This document shows, piece after piece, positions 1-12,100 of a stretch of 64,000 bases of DNA (positions within the stretch are counted from its first letter, which is position 1; the number at the start of each line of letters is the position of its first letter). This stretch comes from Durusdinium trenchii. Lineage: Eukaryota; Sar; Dinophyceae; Suessiales; Symbiodiniaceae. Location of the stretch: positions 859,263 through 923,262 of the forward strand of contig CAXAMN010021362.1 of the NCBI GenBank assembly GCA_963970005.1, in the 5' to 3' direction. Below the pieces are notes generated by a model. It worked only from the letters and a program-made list of their open reading frames with translations, made no database searches and was not told where the DNA came from. The translations under genes and the position numbers were made by a program.

Positions 1-341
1 TTTCCACATCTGAAACAGCATGTGGCGCAGGGAAAGGTGTGGTGAAACGATTAAATGTTCTTCCGCATTTTTGGGTGTGTAGTCCAGTATTTTCATCGCA
101 ACCAATTGGTTTTTGTATGTTTTTGTCTTTTTCCTTCCTTCCAGGGGGTCTTTGGGACGTCTCCCTATATCCCTATTCAATAGTGGGCTGAGGTTCTCCA
201 GTTTGGCATTGCAACTCAGAGAGCAAAAACAAGCATCAATAACCGTCAATAACCGGTAACGTTATAATAGCTTGAGTTTCCTTGACAGATTGTTCTCAAG
301 ACATGACCCATGCAAAGTCCAAAGAGGGCTCTCTCCCTGAT

Positions 342-362
342 CACTTATATATATATATATAT
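342..362. repeat. TA dinucleotide microsatellite
   Basis: A run of about nine TA units inside an otherwise non-coding stretch (1-545) where I see no gene. Confidence 0.8.
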
Positions 363-544
363 ACACGTTGTCTTTTAAACGAGAAGATCACCAACACATC
401 CGACATTCTATCCAGTCTGCCCCTACCTCCCCTACCTCCAATGGCGCTGTCTCTTTTGTAGCCCGTCGCACCTCGTCTCCCAAAAACACCGAACACCGCT
501 CCAAACCGTAACGCGTCGCAACGCGTCATAACGTCGGACGTCGC

Positions 545-3500
545 CCAGCGTCGAAGATGCGGAGCTTGTTCTCCGGATGCTTCGAGGCCAAGTGACACAG
601 GGCGCCCAAGGCCTCGACGCTTCGGCGGTCACGTCGTGGCTCCCGACACAGGGCGGCACGTGCGGCGTGGGCGCGTTTCGGCTCGAGGCGTTAGACCTCG
701 AGGTGTGGGATTTGGAGGTCCAGAAGTCTTGGATTTTGGGTCGTTTCGTTGGGAAAATCCTTCAGGGCGCCCCGGCGACCCGCTTTGCCGTATAAAACCC
801 GACGAAAGCTTCCCGTTTTATGTGGTCTGTGTGGGCGCACGCCAACGGAACACATCAGAGGGTGCCTCAGTGGCAGCTGCCCGCAGCTGCTGGTTGGTGC
901 TGGGTGCCTGGGACGAAAAGAGGAGTGACAATGGCCTCGACAGAGCTCTTCCTACACTCAGGGAATCCGTACACCAACAACAAAAACCGATGGTTTAAAG
1001 TCTGTTTTAAAAAAGGAGAAGTCTCAGCTGTACAGGACTCTTCACATATACCTTAACATCAGTACTAGTACCAATCATAGCCTTGATGCATCTTGATGCC
1101 CAGTTCGCACTTTCAAGCTTCCAGCATCTTCTTTCTCTCCCTCCCGGAATCCTCGCGTCGCCCCAGTCTTCAAGGTCTTCCTCCAGTGTTCCAACCGTCA
1201 CCTATCTTGCCTTCCACCTCACCACATGGGGCTCCTCACAAAGGGAGGGGCTCTGTGCCACCCCGTCGGCCCGTGGCGCTCGCCTGAAGGCCTCGCAGCG
1301 CCAAGTCGTGCAGCTCTTCGATGCCACCAAGCCGCGCCTGTCGACAGTGACAGTCCCAGCGGTCGAGTCTGACGTCGGGAAGGGAAAAATGGTACATGTC
1401 CGGGCTTTTCGTTTGAAGAAGATCGGAACGATGGATTAAGGTTCTTATGTTTTTGTTGTGAGAATAGCTGTGAGGGGTAAGTAATAGACACGTCCAAATG
1501 ATGGTGGAAACCAAAGAAGCTTATCGGCAAACTGGCAGACCCTGTTCGACCACTCAAAGGTTGACCTGGTTTGTAGTCGAAACTATGGTTCTTCAGAATT
1601 CAGGCCGTTCAATGAATGGTAGTTGGATTCCTAGACACTACAAGTAGTCACTATAGTCCAGGTGGGTGTCTAGATCCTGTCACAGAATGTCTACCTACCT
1701 GAAATCACTAGCGGATGGACGGAGCCCATCATTCTCCCTTCTCCGGCCCCGAGCAACTAGCACACACATGAAAGCCGGAGATCCTGGAAAATGAGGGTTT
1801 ACCTAACCTTCCACCTGTTCTTGCGAAATGAGTGGGGAAACTAACGCCAATCCCCAAAAAGGATTAAATAATTATTAAAGGTTGTCTACGGGGTACTGTA
1901 GGAATCTGAAAAAGAGATATCCTCTACTGCCGAACAATAAGAGTCTCTATTTCTTGCCAGTTCCTTTCCCACCAGTCACCAGACCCCATCTATTTCACAG
2001 AAAGGAAGACAGAAAGAAAAAAGAGAAAAGCACCCCTATCCCAACTTCCCAACCCCTTCATCCTTCTCCCCTCACTGGGTTTCCCCACGATGAAGCTCTT
2101 TGTCTCCCCATGCGTGGCAAAGTGCCTCAGCGCCTGCGCCCCGTAGCGCGCGCAGCTGGAGGCCTCCGTCCCTCCAGCCGCGCGGGGAGGAGCGCGAAGC
2201 GCCTGCGCCACGCGGAGTGAGGTCCGGTTCTGCGCGTTGAACCGTTTTGCTGTTTGCGCTCGAACCGGGTGGAAGGGAAGGTCGATCCAGTCGTGGAGCA
2301 TGAAACGTGTTTTCATGCGTCCACCGTGTTTTCTTCCACCTTCCTTGAAGATGTACTAATCCGGATCTATTTGAGGTCCCAAACCTGGAGATCTCATGGA
2401 TATTATCACGATCGGTTTCGAGAGAATGATCAGCTTTGATGTTGACATGTGCCAAAAAAAGAACCTCCTGCATCCTCCTGCGCTGCTTTTTTTAACGACA
2501 AAGTCATACAAAGTCATAGGACCATCCTGATGAGGCCACCAAGCATATGGTCGAAAAGAAACGATGCCCAAACACTCCATGGGTGGCATATTGACCTATA
2601 CATTGGAGTGGTTGAAAAGCAGTCAATGTAGGCAAATATTCCTCGCATGGAGTCTGGGATGAACGTAAGACTCGAAACCATTTCCCCGAGACAAACCCCA
2701 CCATGGGACCGACTTGCTTGTCAGCCAAGCCAAGCGGTTTTTAGCAGTAATCCGATTGAACGATCATGTTCACAAGTGCTGCCACCTCTGAAGTCTGCGG
2801 ATTGAATTTGTGGATTTGAAAGTTTCTGTCAGACCGTATCACATCAGCTTGAAGCTGTCCCTCAGCTTTCGCGACAGCGGCATCAGCGGTTCGTCGTGAG
2901 CTGCCTGCATCAGCAATTGCACCACTTTCTGCTCCACATCGACCTCCTGAGCAACTTGAGACGCTTCGAAATCATGAAGTAATGGAGCAAGCGGGACGCA
3001 ACGCAGGACCAGTACTATCCAACTGGTGCACTTAAGTAATTGTGTATCGACCTGCACTGGTGCAGTCTTAAATTTGATTCACCTATATATATAGGGAATT
3101 CCGACAAATATAGATGTATTTGTCTTTACCGAACAACCATGGTTTTACTATAAGGTTTTTAGACTGTAACACCAGGTCAACCTTTCTTTTGAAGGGTTTC
3201 GAAGGTGAGGGTAATGATGTGCATGGAAGTGATTATGCCTCCAAACATAAAAGCTTCCAAGACTAAGAGTGTCTGGACACGACAAAACAGGATCAATTCC
3301 AAGCAAAAATGATGCGGATCAATAGCAGGACAGAATCCCTTGTCTCAATCAAGCATTGCAAAAGTTCTTGATGTTACAGCTTGAATTACCAGGCAAAAGC
3401 CACCAGCGACTCAGCAGCCCGGCAACCCTCCGTCGCATGCGGTGCTCCGCCTTGACCTCGTTGGCCAACTGCCCCAGGGCCGCGCAGCAGCTCCGCTGCA

Positions 3501-3554
3501 GCGGCTCATTCCGCGTGAAGCGCTGCATGGCCTTCATGAGCAGCTCCACGCCGC
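545..3554 (-). CDS. Armadillo-repeat protein, partial, four or more exons
   Basis: Several GC-rich islands read on the minus strand as armadillo (ARM) repeats, which form helical scaffolds for protein binding. Exon about 3427-3554 starts after an AG and reads GGVELLMKAM then CAALGQLANEVKAEHR. Exon about 2090-2226 contains CARYGAQALRHFATHGE. Exon about 1256-1337 starts after CAG and reads ARLGGIEELHDLALRG. Exon about 545-655 contains VEALGALCHLASKHPENK and ends at a GC splice donor. A further piece, 2842-2965 (ending KLRDSFKLM and TGA), may belong to it or be a neighbour. The ARM signature (GG-I/V-x-x-L, then A-L-x-x-L-A) is visible; partner and function are not. Neither the start nor the end is secured; the gene probably continues left of the window. 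The long gaps between exons are introns with no other gene seen. The order and membership of exons is inference. Confidence 0.5.
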
Positions 3555-4644
3555 CTACGGTCCGAGTCAAGGAAAGAGAAGGAGTTTGGATATGTTTGGA
3601 TGTTCTTTGATGCGATTAAGGGTGGTGAAATGTGACATAGCTCCAAACATAGAGTATCATCCAAACATAAACTCACTAGCAAAAGGCAGATTGTCCAAAA
3701 TATGCGACTTCAACTTTTCCTCGTCTATAGTAAGATGTGTTAGATATAATGTATTTATGTAACCCCATGAATCTGGGTGAATCCGCCGCGTAGATCCTCA
3801 AATGCAAGTTTTGGAGATGATCAGCTGATCTGACCGGTGGAATCGGTGATCCCTTTTTAAACAAAGCGTCGAAGTAGGTCCACCCCGAAGCCTGACGCAC
3901 TGAGGTCGACAGCAAGGACACCGACTTCGTGTGAAGCTGAATAAAATTGAAAAGAATGATGAGAAATCGATAGAAATTGGGTGTATATGTTCCTTCTCCC
4001 AATGGGTAGGTCTATTTTCCTTCTTCCAGGCGGTTTCTTTGCCCTCAAAGATGAAGCCATGGAGGCTCGGCGTAAGCCCGCAAAAGGGGTCAACGACCTC
4101 CACGTCTAACCACCACTCCACTCACTCCGGTCCCGCGCGGGTCCACGCCACTCACCACGGTCCCGCGCCGCCCCGTTCGGGGCCGCACCTAGCCGCGCGA
4201 CCAGGCGCCGTGACTGGCTTCGCAGAAGCACGGAGCTCTCCTGGTTTGATGCGACGCGCGGGAGGATGGGGCGCGAGCCGCATGGAAGCCGAGAACAAGT
4301 GTATCCGTCGGCACCTGTACCGCACACGGCCATTCTGAAGAGCTTGTTGCTTGAGTCCCAAGTGGTAAAACATATAGTATGATGCATGTAGTGAGGTCAA
4401 GTCCCTCTTGTATCCCAAAAACCCTGCTCACCCACGTCCTGGTGCTGACCCTGGGCGTAGTCCGCAGAGACCTGCGCGCGACTAGTCACGCGGTAGTGGC
4501 GGTAGTCTGTTGTGGGTTTGGGTTGCGGGATTCGCTTGATGGAATGAGCCCAAACTCATAATCCAATCATCCCTTCCCTCGATCACTAGCCCCTCACCAA
4601 TTTGCCCCCCCCCTTTTTCCCCTCGCGAGCGCCACACGTTCGCA

Positions 4645-4749
4645 ATGCCCCACGGCGAGGTAGCTCCGCCGGTGCCGCTACCGGGCCTGAAGGCAGCCGA
4701 GGCAAAAGCAGATCCCCTCGGGAATTTCCTTGACTTCACAAAGGAATAG
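4645..4749 (+). CDS. Small coding-like island, unrecognised
   Basis: A GC-rich island reads on the plus strand from an ATG to TAG as a 34-residue peptide, with a Pro-rich start (PPVPLPGLKAAEAKA) and the end NFLDFTKE. It could be the last exon of a plus-strand gene; the frame is open upstream of the ATG for a few codons. The opposite strand is also open here, so the strand is uncertain. No family is recognised. Confidence 0.22.
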   Translation: MPHGEVAPPVPLPGLKAAEAKADPLGNFLDFTKE

Positions 4750-4775
4750 TCTTTGGACTTCTTGGGGTAAAGGCG

Positions 4776-4875
4776 TTACTGCTTCACAAACATGTCCTGG
4801 CGGAAGCAAGGACCCGAAGCAACAGAGAAGCATCTGAAATCGCTCGCGAACTTTGAGCTCCCAGTGGCTCCAACA
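4776..4875 (-). CDS. Possible last exon of phosphatase-like gene A
   Basis: On the minus strand this reads SDFRCFSVASGPCFRQDMFV and then a TAA. It lies downstream of gene A on the same strand, and CFSVASGPCF can be laid against the PPP-family motif L-F-S-A-P-N-Y-C-G-x-F. The match is short and could be chance. If right, the C-terminus of gene A ends here. Confidence 0.2.
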
Positions 4876-6124
4876 TTTGAGGTGCCGTAGAAACAATCTT
4901 GGTTATTATTGATGTCATCCTTTGCTATCTTTGCAAAGGCCACCATGAAGGCTTCTGGTTGGTTCAAGTACAAACAACTCAACTTCAAGTACAACAAAAT
5001 AGCTCTCTCTTTGGCTATACCTGGAGAAAAACATTAATGTTGCATGCTCACAACATCTCACAACGTGTCGCAGAACTCCAACACCGCAACATGTCCTCCT
5101 AAACCTCGAGGATCTGTGGACCGCAGAAAAAAGAGACAAGACACGTGACGTATCCAACCACATCGACCACATCATCCCATCAGCTCACGCTGCTCCAAGC
5201 CACACAGCCCGTGGTGGGTTCCAACTTCGCGGTCAAGGCATGTCATGCGTGACCACCTGCCCCGGACGGTGCGTTCCCGGTTCGTGCATGTGTATTTCTG
5301 GGGGTGCGAAGAAGGTATGCTGGTGCTGTTTTTGGAGAAATCGTCCCAAGTTGGGGAACACTTCCAGGAGCTAGTCTTTTGAACTGCCACATTGTTTGAT
5401 GTGTGTTAAAAGGCTTCATTGTGCCGATGCTTGGACCAGATGGACCCAAACCCGGATGAGTGACCTCGTGGAAGCGCGCTCTTTACGGGTCGGGAGGCTT
5501 GAGGGTGATCGCGTGATCTTTCGGATCGAAGCCACCTAATTCCTGCACACCCCCACAAGCCTCCATCAATTGGAAGAATCGATCTTCTCCAATCCATTCT
5601 CACTAATTTGTATATATTAGATTATATTAGTATCATCTTGGTATCCACAAATCCTCACAAAAGGCACAGGGAAACTGGACAAAAAGGCACACGTCATTCT
5701 TGTGAGGTTGGGTCAGATCCCAAAAGCGCTGGAACGGATTCCCTTCCAACCATGACTTCTTCGGTGCCCCAACTACGTCCGTTTTTTTTGGCCCTGGACC
5801 TTGGAACTACGTGAACCCGCTCTGTCCAGGCCTCGTGTTGCAAGTCTTCATTCAGCTTGAAGATAGCGCCCTTGTTTTGAAAGTCCTGCACGGATCTCGA
5901 GGCGCTGAAGATGGACAGGAGTTGGCCACCTGGAAGCGACCGGTCAGCGACGGCCAGTTACAAAGCAAACAAATAAGCCGGCAAAAAACTAAACAAACAA
6001 TTGCAAAGCAGAGCAAACAAAAGAAAACAAAGCTAGCAAAGATGGTCAAATTGGATGTCAATCGGATGTCGGCATGTGAAGAAGGTCTTCCTCACAGCCG
6101 ACCCGACCGATCGAGCGCCCGGAC

Positions 6125-9100
6125 CTTTGAGCCACTCGTAGCCCTCCTCGGGGACGCCCTGCGAACAAATCCTCGGTTTCTCCGCAGAAGCCGAGACCGA
6201 TTCACGGTCTGCTTTTGGGAGAAGGTTTTTGTTGGAAGGGGCTACGGGTTCGGAATGGGCTGAGTATGAGTTTAGTTTAGTAGTTCTCCTTCCTCTTCTT
6301 TCTTATTCTTCTTCTTCTTCTTCTTCTTCTGCTTCTGCTTCTGCTTCTGCTTCTACTTCTTCTTCGGTTAAATGTTCACCTCCAAATCTCAGTTTGCCCA
6401 TGTTTGAGGCTGTTTCACTTCTCAACTCCCCCGGACTCCACAGGAAGACCAAACGTCTGCAGCGTCTCCAAACGATCAGTCTCGGTCCTTCGTGTCGATG
6501 CCGTACTCACTCTTGGACGGATCAATTAGACGCCATATCTTCATCCCTTTACCAGTAACTGTGGGTTGTTTTTTGGATTTCGTTAGTAAAGGCCTTTCGC
6601 AAAAAAAAATAGTGATAGATAGTGATATAGTCTTTTAACCACTGATAATGGGCTACACCCTAGCCATAGCCAAGACACAAAGCCCCTCCATCCAAGACCG
6701 TCCTTTCTTGGAACACCTGTTTGTTTGTTTGTTTGTTTGTTTGCTTTCCTGTCCATTGGGTCATGTTCATTCATTTTCTCTATTCATTGGTCGCACTTCT
6801 TGCGATGTCACGCTTCAGGCTCTTCTTCGACTCCAGCTCATTTCATTCTCGATTCAGAAAAGGAACATCATCTCTAAGTGGTTGCGCGTCAGAAACGTCT
6901 CAAGAACCTGGCCACAAAGCGCGCTTGTTCTTAAGCTACAGTCTCCTGAAAACCACGTCGGTTTGTGGAACTTCCAGTCTTTCCAGGTCCCATTCGACCC
7001 GGGTCCATATTAGTTTTCGGGAGTTGAGAAAAAGGTCCCTGATCGCAGCCCCTATTTACAGACCAATAATTGGTCCTTTAAGGTCTCCCAACCTCTCTTG
7101 GTACGGTTCGTTGGTTGGCCCAACAAAAACCAGCCATTTGGTGGTGTCGGAAGTATAGATCAAGTAAATCTTTGGGCAGAAACTGGTTTTCGGCCACTTC
7201 GAAGGCGCGACATTTCGACGAAGCAAGACATGATCTCGGTCGGGTTCGGAGCACCAAATCCGCCCCCCCATCCTGGAATGCATGCCACAGATCAAAACCC
7301 CAAACCGCAAGAACCACCCAAAGCCCAAAGGCGGACTGGCCTTTGACCCAAATGTGACGGTCGTGATGGAGAGCTGCTCATCTTTGGTGCCCCAGCCCTC
7401 CTCCGTTTCCTCGAAAGAAGACCACAGGAGATCACCTGGGAACGTCTAAGAACCCAATCAATGACTCCCTCGACTTTGTCCCGGGAAAAAAGGTGCTCAG
7501 CCACTCCCCCAAAAAGGAACAAGAAGCTACTAGGAACAAATGCATCGCTACTAGTAACAAGTGCCTTACTAGTAGTAACAATAAAAAAAAATATAAAAGG
7601 CTATCCACTGAGTAACTCTGAAACTCTTGGCATCTCAACTGTCCAACTTCAAACAATCTCGGTCTGGTGGCCGGATTGAAATCGGTGTTCTTCAGAAGTG
7701 TTTGGATTCCATTGATCCACCCCAAAAAAAGGACGAAACACATGCGGAATCATCCGTCAGCCCACTTCAAACCCAATCCTTAAATGCCTTGTTGTGTGAA
7801 GTTTGTCGGCAGCTGCTGGCCAACAAGTGTGTTATGAGTTATGATGGAAAAAATGGTGCGGTCGTGATGAACATTCCCAGCCCCTTGGACGTTTCGTTCG
7901 GTGTGCCATGAAGAAGTTCAAAAAGAGTATGTATTATATATAAAATATGGTAGTAGCGTAGGTTCGATACACCCCAATAAGCATCACATTTGCAACCTAT
8001 GCTGCTTCGGTTGAAGCCGAGCATCCTGACTATACTTCCTGCTGTTTCACTTGCCGGTTTGCGTGTCCACATACACCTCCAGGTCTCTGTGAACCACATG
8101 ACGAGGATGCTTTTTGATCTTGGCATTTGGGTGTGCGAACCGTTCAAAACGATGGTTTGCTGAACACAGCGGTAGGATCACCCACCTCGGACCTTCAGCA
8201 AAAACATCAGAAGTAACCGTTTGTTTAGGCATGTTAAGGCCATGTTGCATGCCTTATTCCCACGGATGCCTCTCATTGGCCATCAACGATCCGCTTGAAA
8301 CGTTCCCCCGTTCTCCGAACGTCCAATTGGACGTTCATTGGATTCATTTTGTACGGGTCCAACCCACCCCTGGGACGAAGCCAACGATCTCCCAAGCACA
8401 ACCACGTCATTAATACCGCACACGCAACATCAAGTTCCGAAAACACCCTGGACTGGACTGTACCAAATTCCCAATGAAAAAACTGTCGACAAATTCCAAG
8501 AAAAAGCAGCGCGTTGCACAGAGAAAACCAGTACAGGAAATCACAAGTTTTGACCAGTACAGGAATCTTGATGCAAGATTGAAACATACACTCACCAGGA
8601 CGACTTCCTGCACTCTACAAAAGCTATGAGTCCAAGTCTTTGGGATCAAAAAGAACAACCTCTGCTTACTCTGCTAGTAATGCCTGGGTTGTCCAAGCTA
8701 GAGATGTCCAAAAAATTGACAAAATTGACATTGGAATTTTAGAAGATTAAGTTTCAGGAACCACCCATTCACACACTCTCCAGAGTTTGTGCCTAGAAGA
8801 CGGCTGTCAATGCGAAACAGCTAACAGGACTCAAGCAAAGCCTCCTTTCAAATTTTAAGCAGGGACTCGCTAACTGCCACATGTTCAGCTTTAGCCATTT
8901 CCACAGGAAACACCGTGATGCTTGTCCTGAAGCTGCGCCACTCATACTCGCTAAGCTGCAATGCGCAAACCACCTCGTTCAAATAGCTCTCAAAACCAGA
9001 CTTCCTTCTCAAAAAAGCAGCCGCTGGCCAGACTGGCCAGCTCGCTTTCGGTGTTGATGATTAGCTCCCTTGGGTGAATTCGTGATGGTGATGGATGCTC

Positions 9101-12100
9101 CGTCGCTGTGTTCATTTTTTAAGGGGGGCGGGGGCAGGAGGACCGGCTGGTGAGATGGGGACCCACCACCCCCACCGTTGCGCTCGAACGGCTCGAAGTG
9201 GACTTCACAAGAAAAAGCGGAAGAGTCGAGTCGAGTCGCAAAGCAGGCCATCAGACGGCACATCTGTAGGTCTCTCCAGATCTCCTCAATCGTCTTTTGA
9301 AGCGTCCAAGATCGCTGTGGGTCATGGCACCCGGAGACCGACCAGGTGAAGCTACATGGTGGAGCGAAGCTCCAAGTTGTGATCTATCCCCCATAGTGAG
9401 TGATGGACCAAATCTCTGGCCACGGAGGGATCGGCCCCAGGGGGGGCAGACCCAAGCGATAGAGATCCTGCAGGAGGTCCATGGCATCGTTAGTATAGCC
9501 AAAAGAAGTACAGTAACCCTTGGTTGATCAGTTTCTATAGTTGACTGCTAGGTCTAGGCTCACGAAGTATATTGAGAGCCTGTCAAAATGGTTCATTTTC
9601 CCAGGCTCTTGTTGGATAGTTCGACCACCACTGCACCAACGCAAAGTAAGCACATGTCTGGGGACTTGAGCAAACCTGTGAACAAACAATTGGCAATTCG
9701 AGTCAAACAATCGTGGAACTTGAAATATGGTAGTTTCTTCGACCGAACAACATCTTTTAGGAGCTTTGACACTGCAAAACCTGCACAAAGGTCAAATGGT
9801 CTTGATGTATATAAAAGGATTTGGAAAGTAGAGAACCCAAACAGTTCCACAAGGACCATCCAGAATCTAGAATTGCAATTCATTACTGTGGACCTCTCTG
9901 GAACTCGAGCTCTCTGATTTCCTGACGCCCTCAGCCACTTCCATAGGCCCAAAATCTGTTAGCACGGACCGTCCTCCCCTCCTCTGCTGCTCCGGCGATC
10001 GCCGCGACGCTCGCCGCTTGAAGCGCCCGGCTTCCACCGGGGTGCGGAGCTGTTCCAGGTGATCCAAGTGCGGGGACAAACCGGAGTGGACACAGAAGAT
10101 CTTCTGAGCGATTCGGGCGGCCAAGGGCATCACGTTGAAGACGTTCATGAAGGCTTTCCAGGCTTTCACGTTCAGCTTTTGCTTGCCTGATCTGCAAACA
10201 GCCATGCCAATAGCTTTGCGGGGTGGCTCTTGGAGGAATGAGCTTCAGTCACAAACGTCATCAACTTTTCACCAACTGCTCACCAACTTCACCTGCTGTT
10301 CACCAACTTTTCACCAAATTCCCCAAGTTGTCACCAAATTCGTTCACCAGTCTCTCACCAGATTCACCAAATTCATCAAATTCCCACCAAAGCTTGACCA
10401 ACTTGATCACCTTTGCCCCAAATTCACCAACTGTTCACCAACTTCACCACCTCACCATCACTAAAACCCTCCCACACCACCACCACCACTTTCACCTCCA
10501 TGTTCAATGTCCAAAACCAAAAGGTAAGAAGAATGGAATATCCGACTCATGTGCATCAATGTTTGACACACAAACACGGTGATTTCAAAAGCATCGCAGA
10601 TGCCTATTAAGACATCGTGTGTATTATGGTGCTGGTGGATTTGGGAGCCTGGCTTTGCCATGCTTGTGCACGGACGCCCTCGGGGCCGACAGGTATGCAG
10701 AAAAAGAAAGATCAAATGCCAAAACGCGAAAAACAAAACGACAGGTATGTGGCTGTCGAATGGGAAACGAACGGTGACAAAGGATCAACCAAACAAAGCC
10801 ACACCTCACTCTTTCCACCTGGAGTACCTTGCCTGGTTGAGTTGCCAATGCACTGTGCACATGTGCACATCTGAGCCTGAAGGATTATGAGTGGATGCTT
10901 CTCCGAAGATAGTGTTTTTTGTGTGATGCAATTTCGCACGAGGCATCTGCGCTCAAAGCTGCGCAGGCTACTCAATGGCTTATAAAAAAGCCTTGACTGT
11001 CGCCAAGAACGTATGCACCCGAAACACACTGTGAATGGGAGTTGTTGGAATTTTCGAAGTCCAGAACCTCCTAAGTCCACTGTCTACAAGTACGGGTAGG
11101 TTGAGCGACACTGTCAAGCTCATAGTTCAGGATGGAAAGACTGTGTCTCCCCACTGAGTCATCTCATGCTGAGGTTCTTGGTTCAATGTCTCTTGCCATA
11201 GCCAGTGAAAATGCAGGTACGTTCCAGCAGCGTCTTTGTTAGGCAATGACTGCTGAATGGAACGCTGCCCCCCCTGCATTGTATTAAGTGTCAAGCACTT
11301 GTGACAGCGGGTTACACAAACACATCAACACACACCCGCTGCAAGGCAACCCCCACAGTCCATGAAAATGAACAGTTTTGCTCTTCGTCGTCATCTCGGC
11401 AGAAAGTGGAGTCCGCGGGACACTCAGCATAGAAGCCGTAGAGCCGCGACAGAGTGGCACAATCCTGCTTCCCGCGCAGCAAATGCATTCGATCCTTGGA
11501 TCGGGTGCGGAGGTGTTCAACCTCGAGCCGATCCTCGAGGGGTCCAGAAAATCCACGAAGCGTCTATCGCAAGTGCATTCCCCCAAAGAAACAAGATCGA
11601 GACTGTAGGTACCGGATGAGGGATCTGCAAAACACGTGAGTTTGGTGATACAAGGTACATAATCCATCCAACTCTTCTAAGTCAAAGGGACGGGAGAGGG
11701 GATTGAAAAAAAACATGAATGAGGAGGTTCTAGGTGCATATGTTGGATTTGTTTCATGTTTGGACATAAAGGGACTACAGTGTGTTTAAGAGGGGGAGGT
11801 GGACATCGTGGTGAACATCGTTCCGTTTCTGAGATCACTATAGGGTTGAAGAAGATGAACAGATTTCAGCGCCTTGTGATGCCTCGCATCTCTGCGACCT
11901 CGTATGATGCCTGGTCTGATGCAATGAGACTCTGATCCTGTTGAATTTGGATTTTTGATGGTCTTGTCTTCTAATGCGCAGAAGGGGTGGGAAAGGTCAG
12001 CAAGAAATTGGGAGAGATGTATGAAGCACAGGGGGGAGAGTCTGCAGTTGTGCTTTGCCCGTGTTTTTTTTGCCGAAGATATCCAGAAGGCAATGCACCC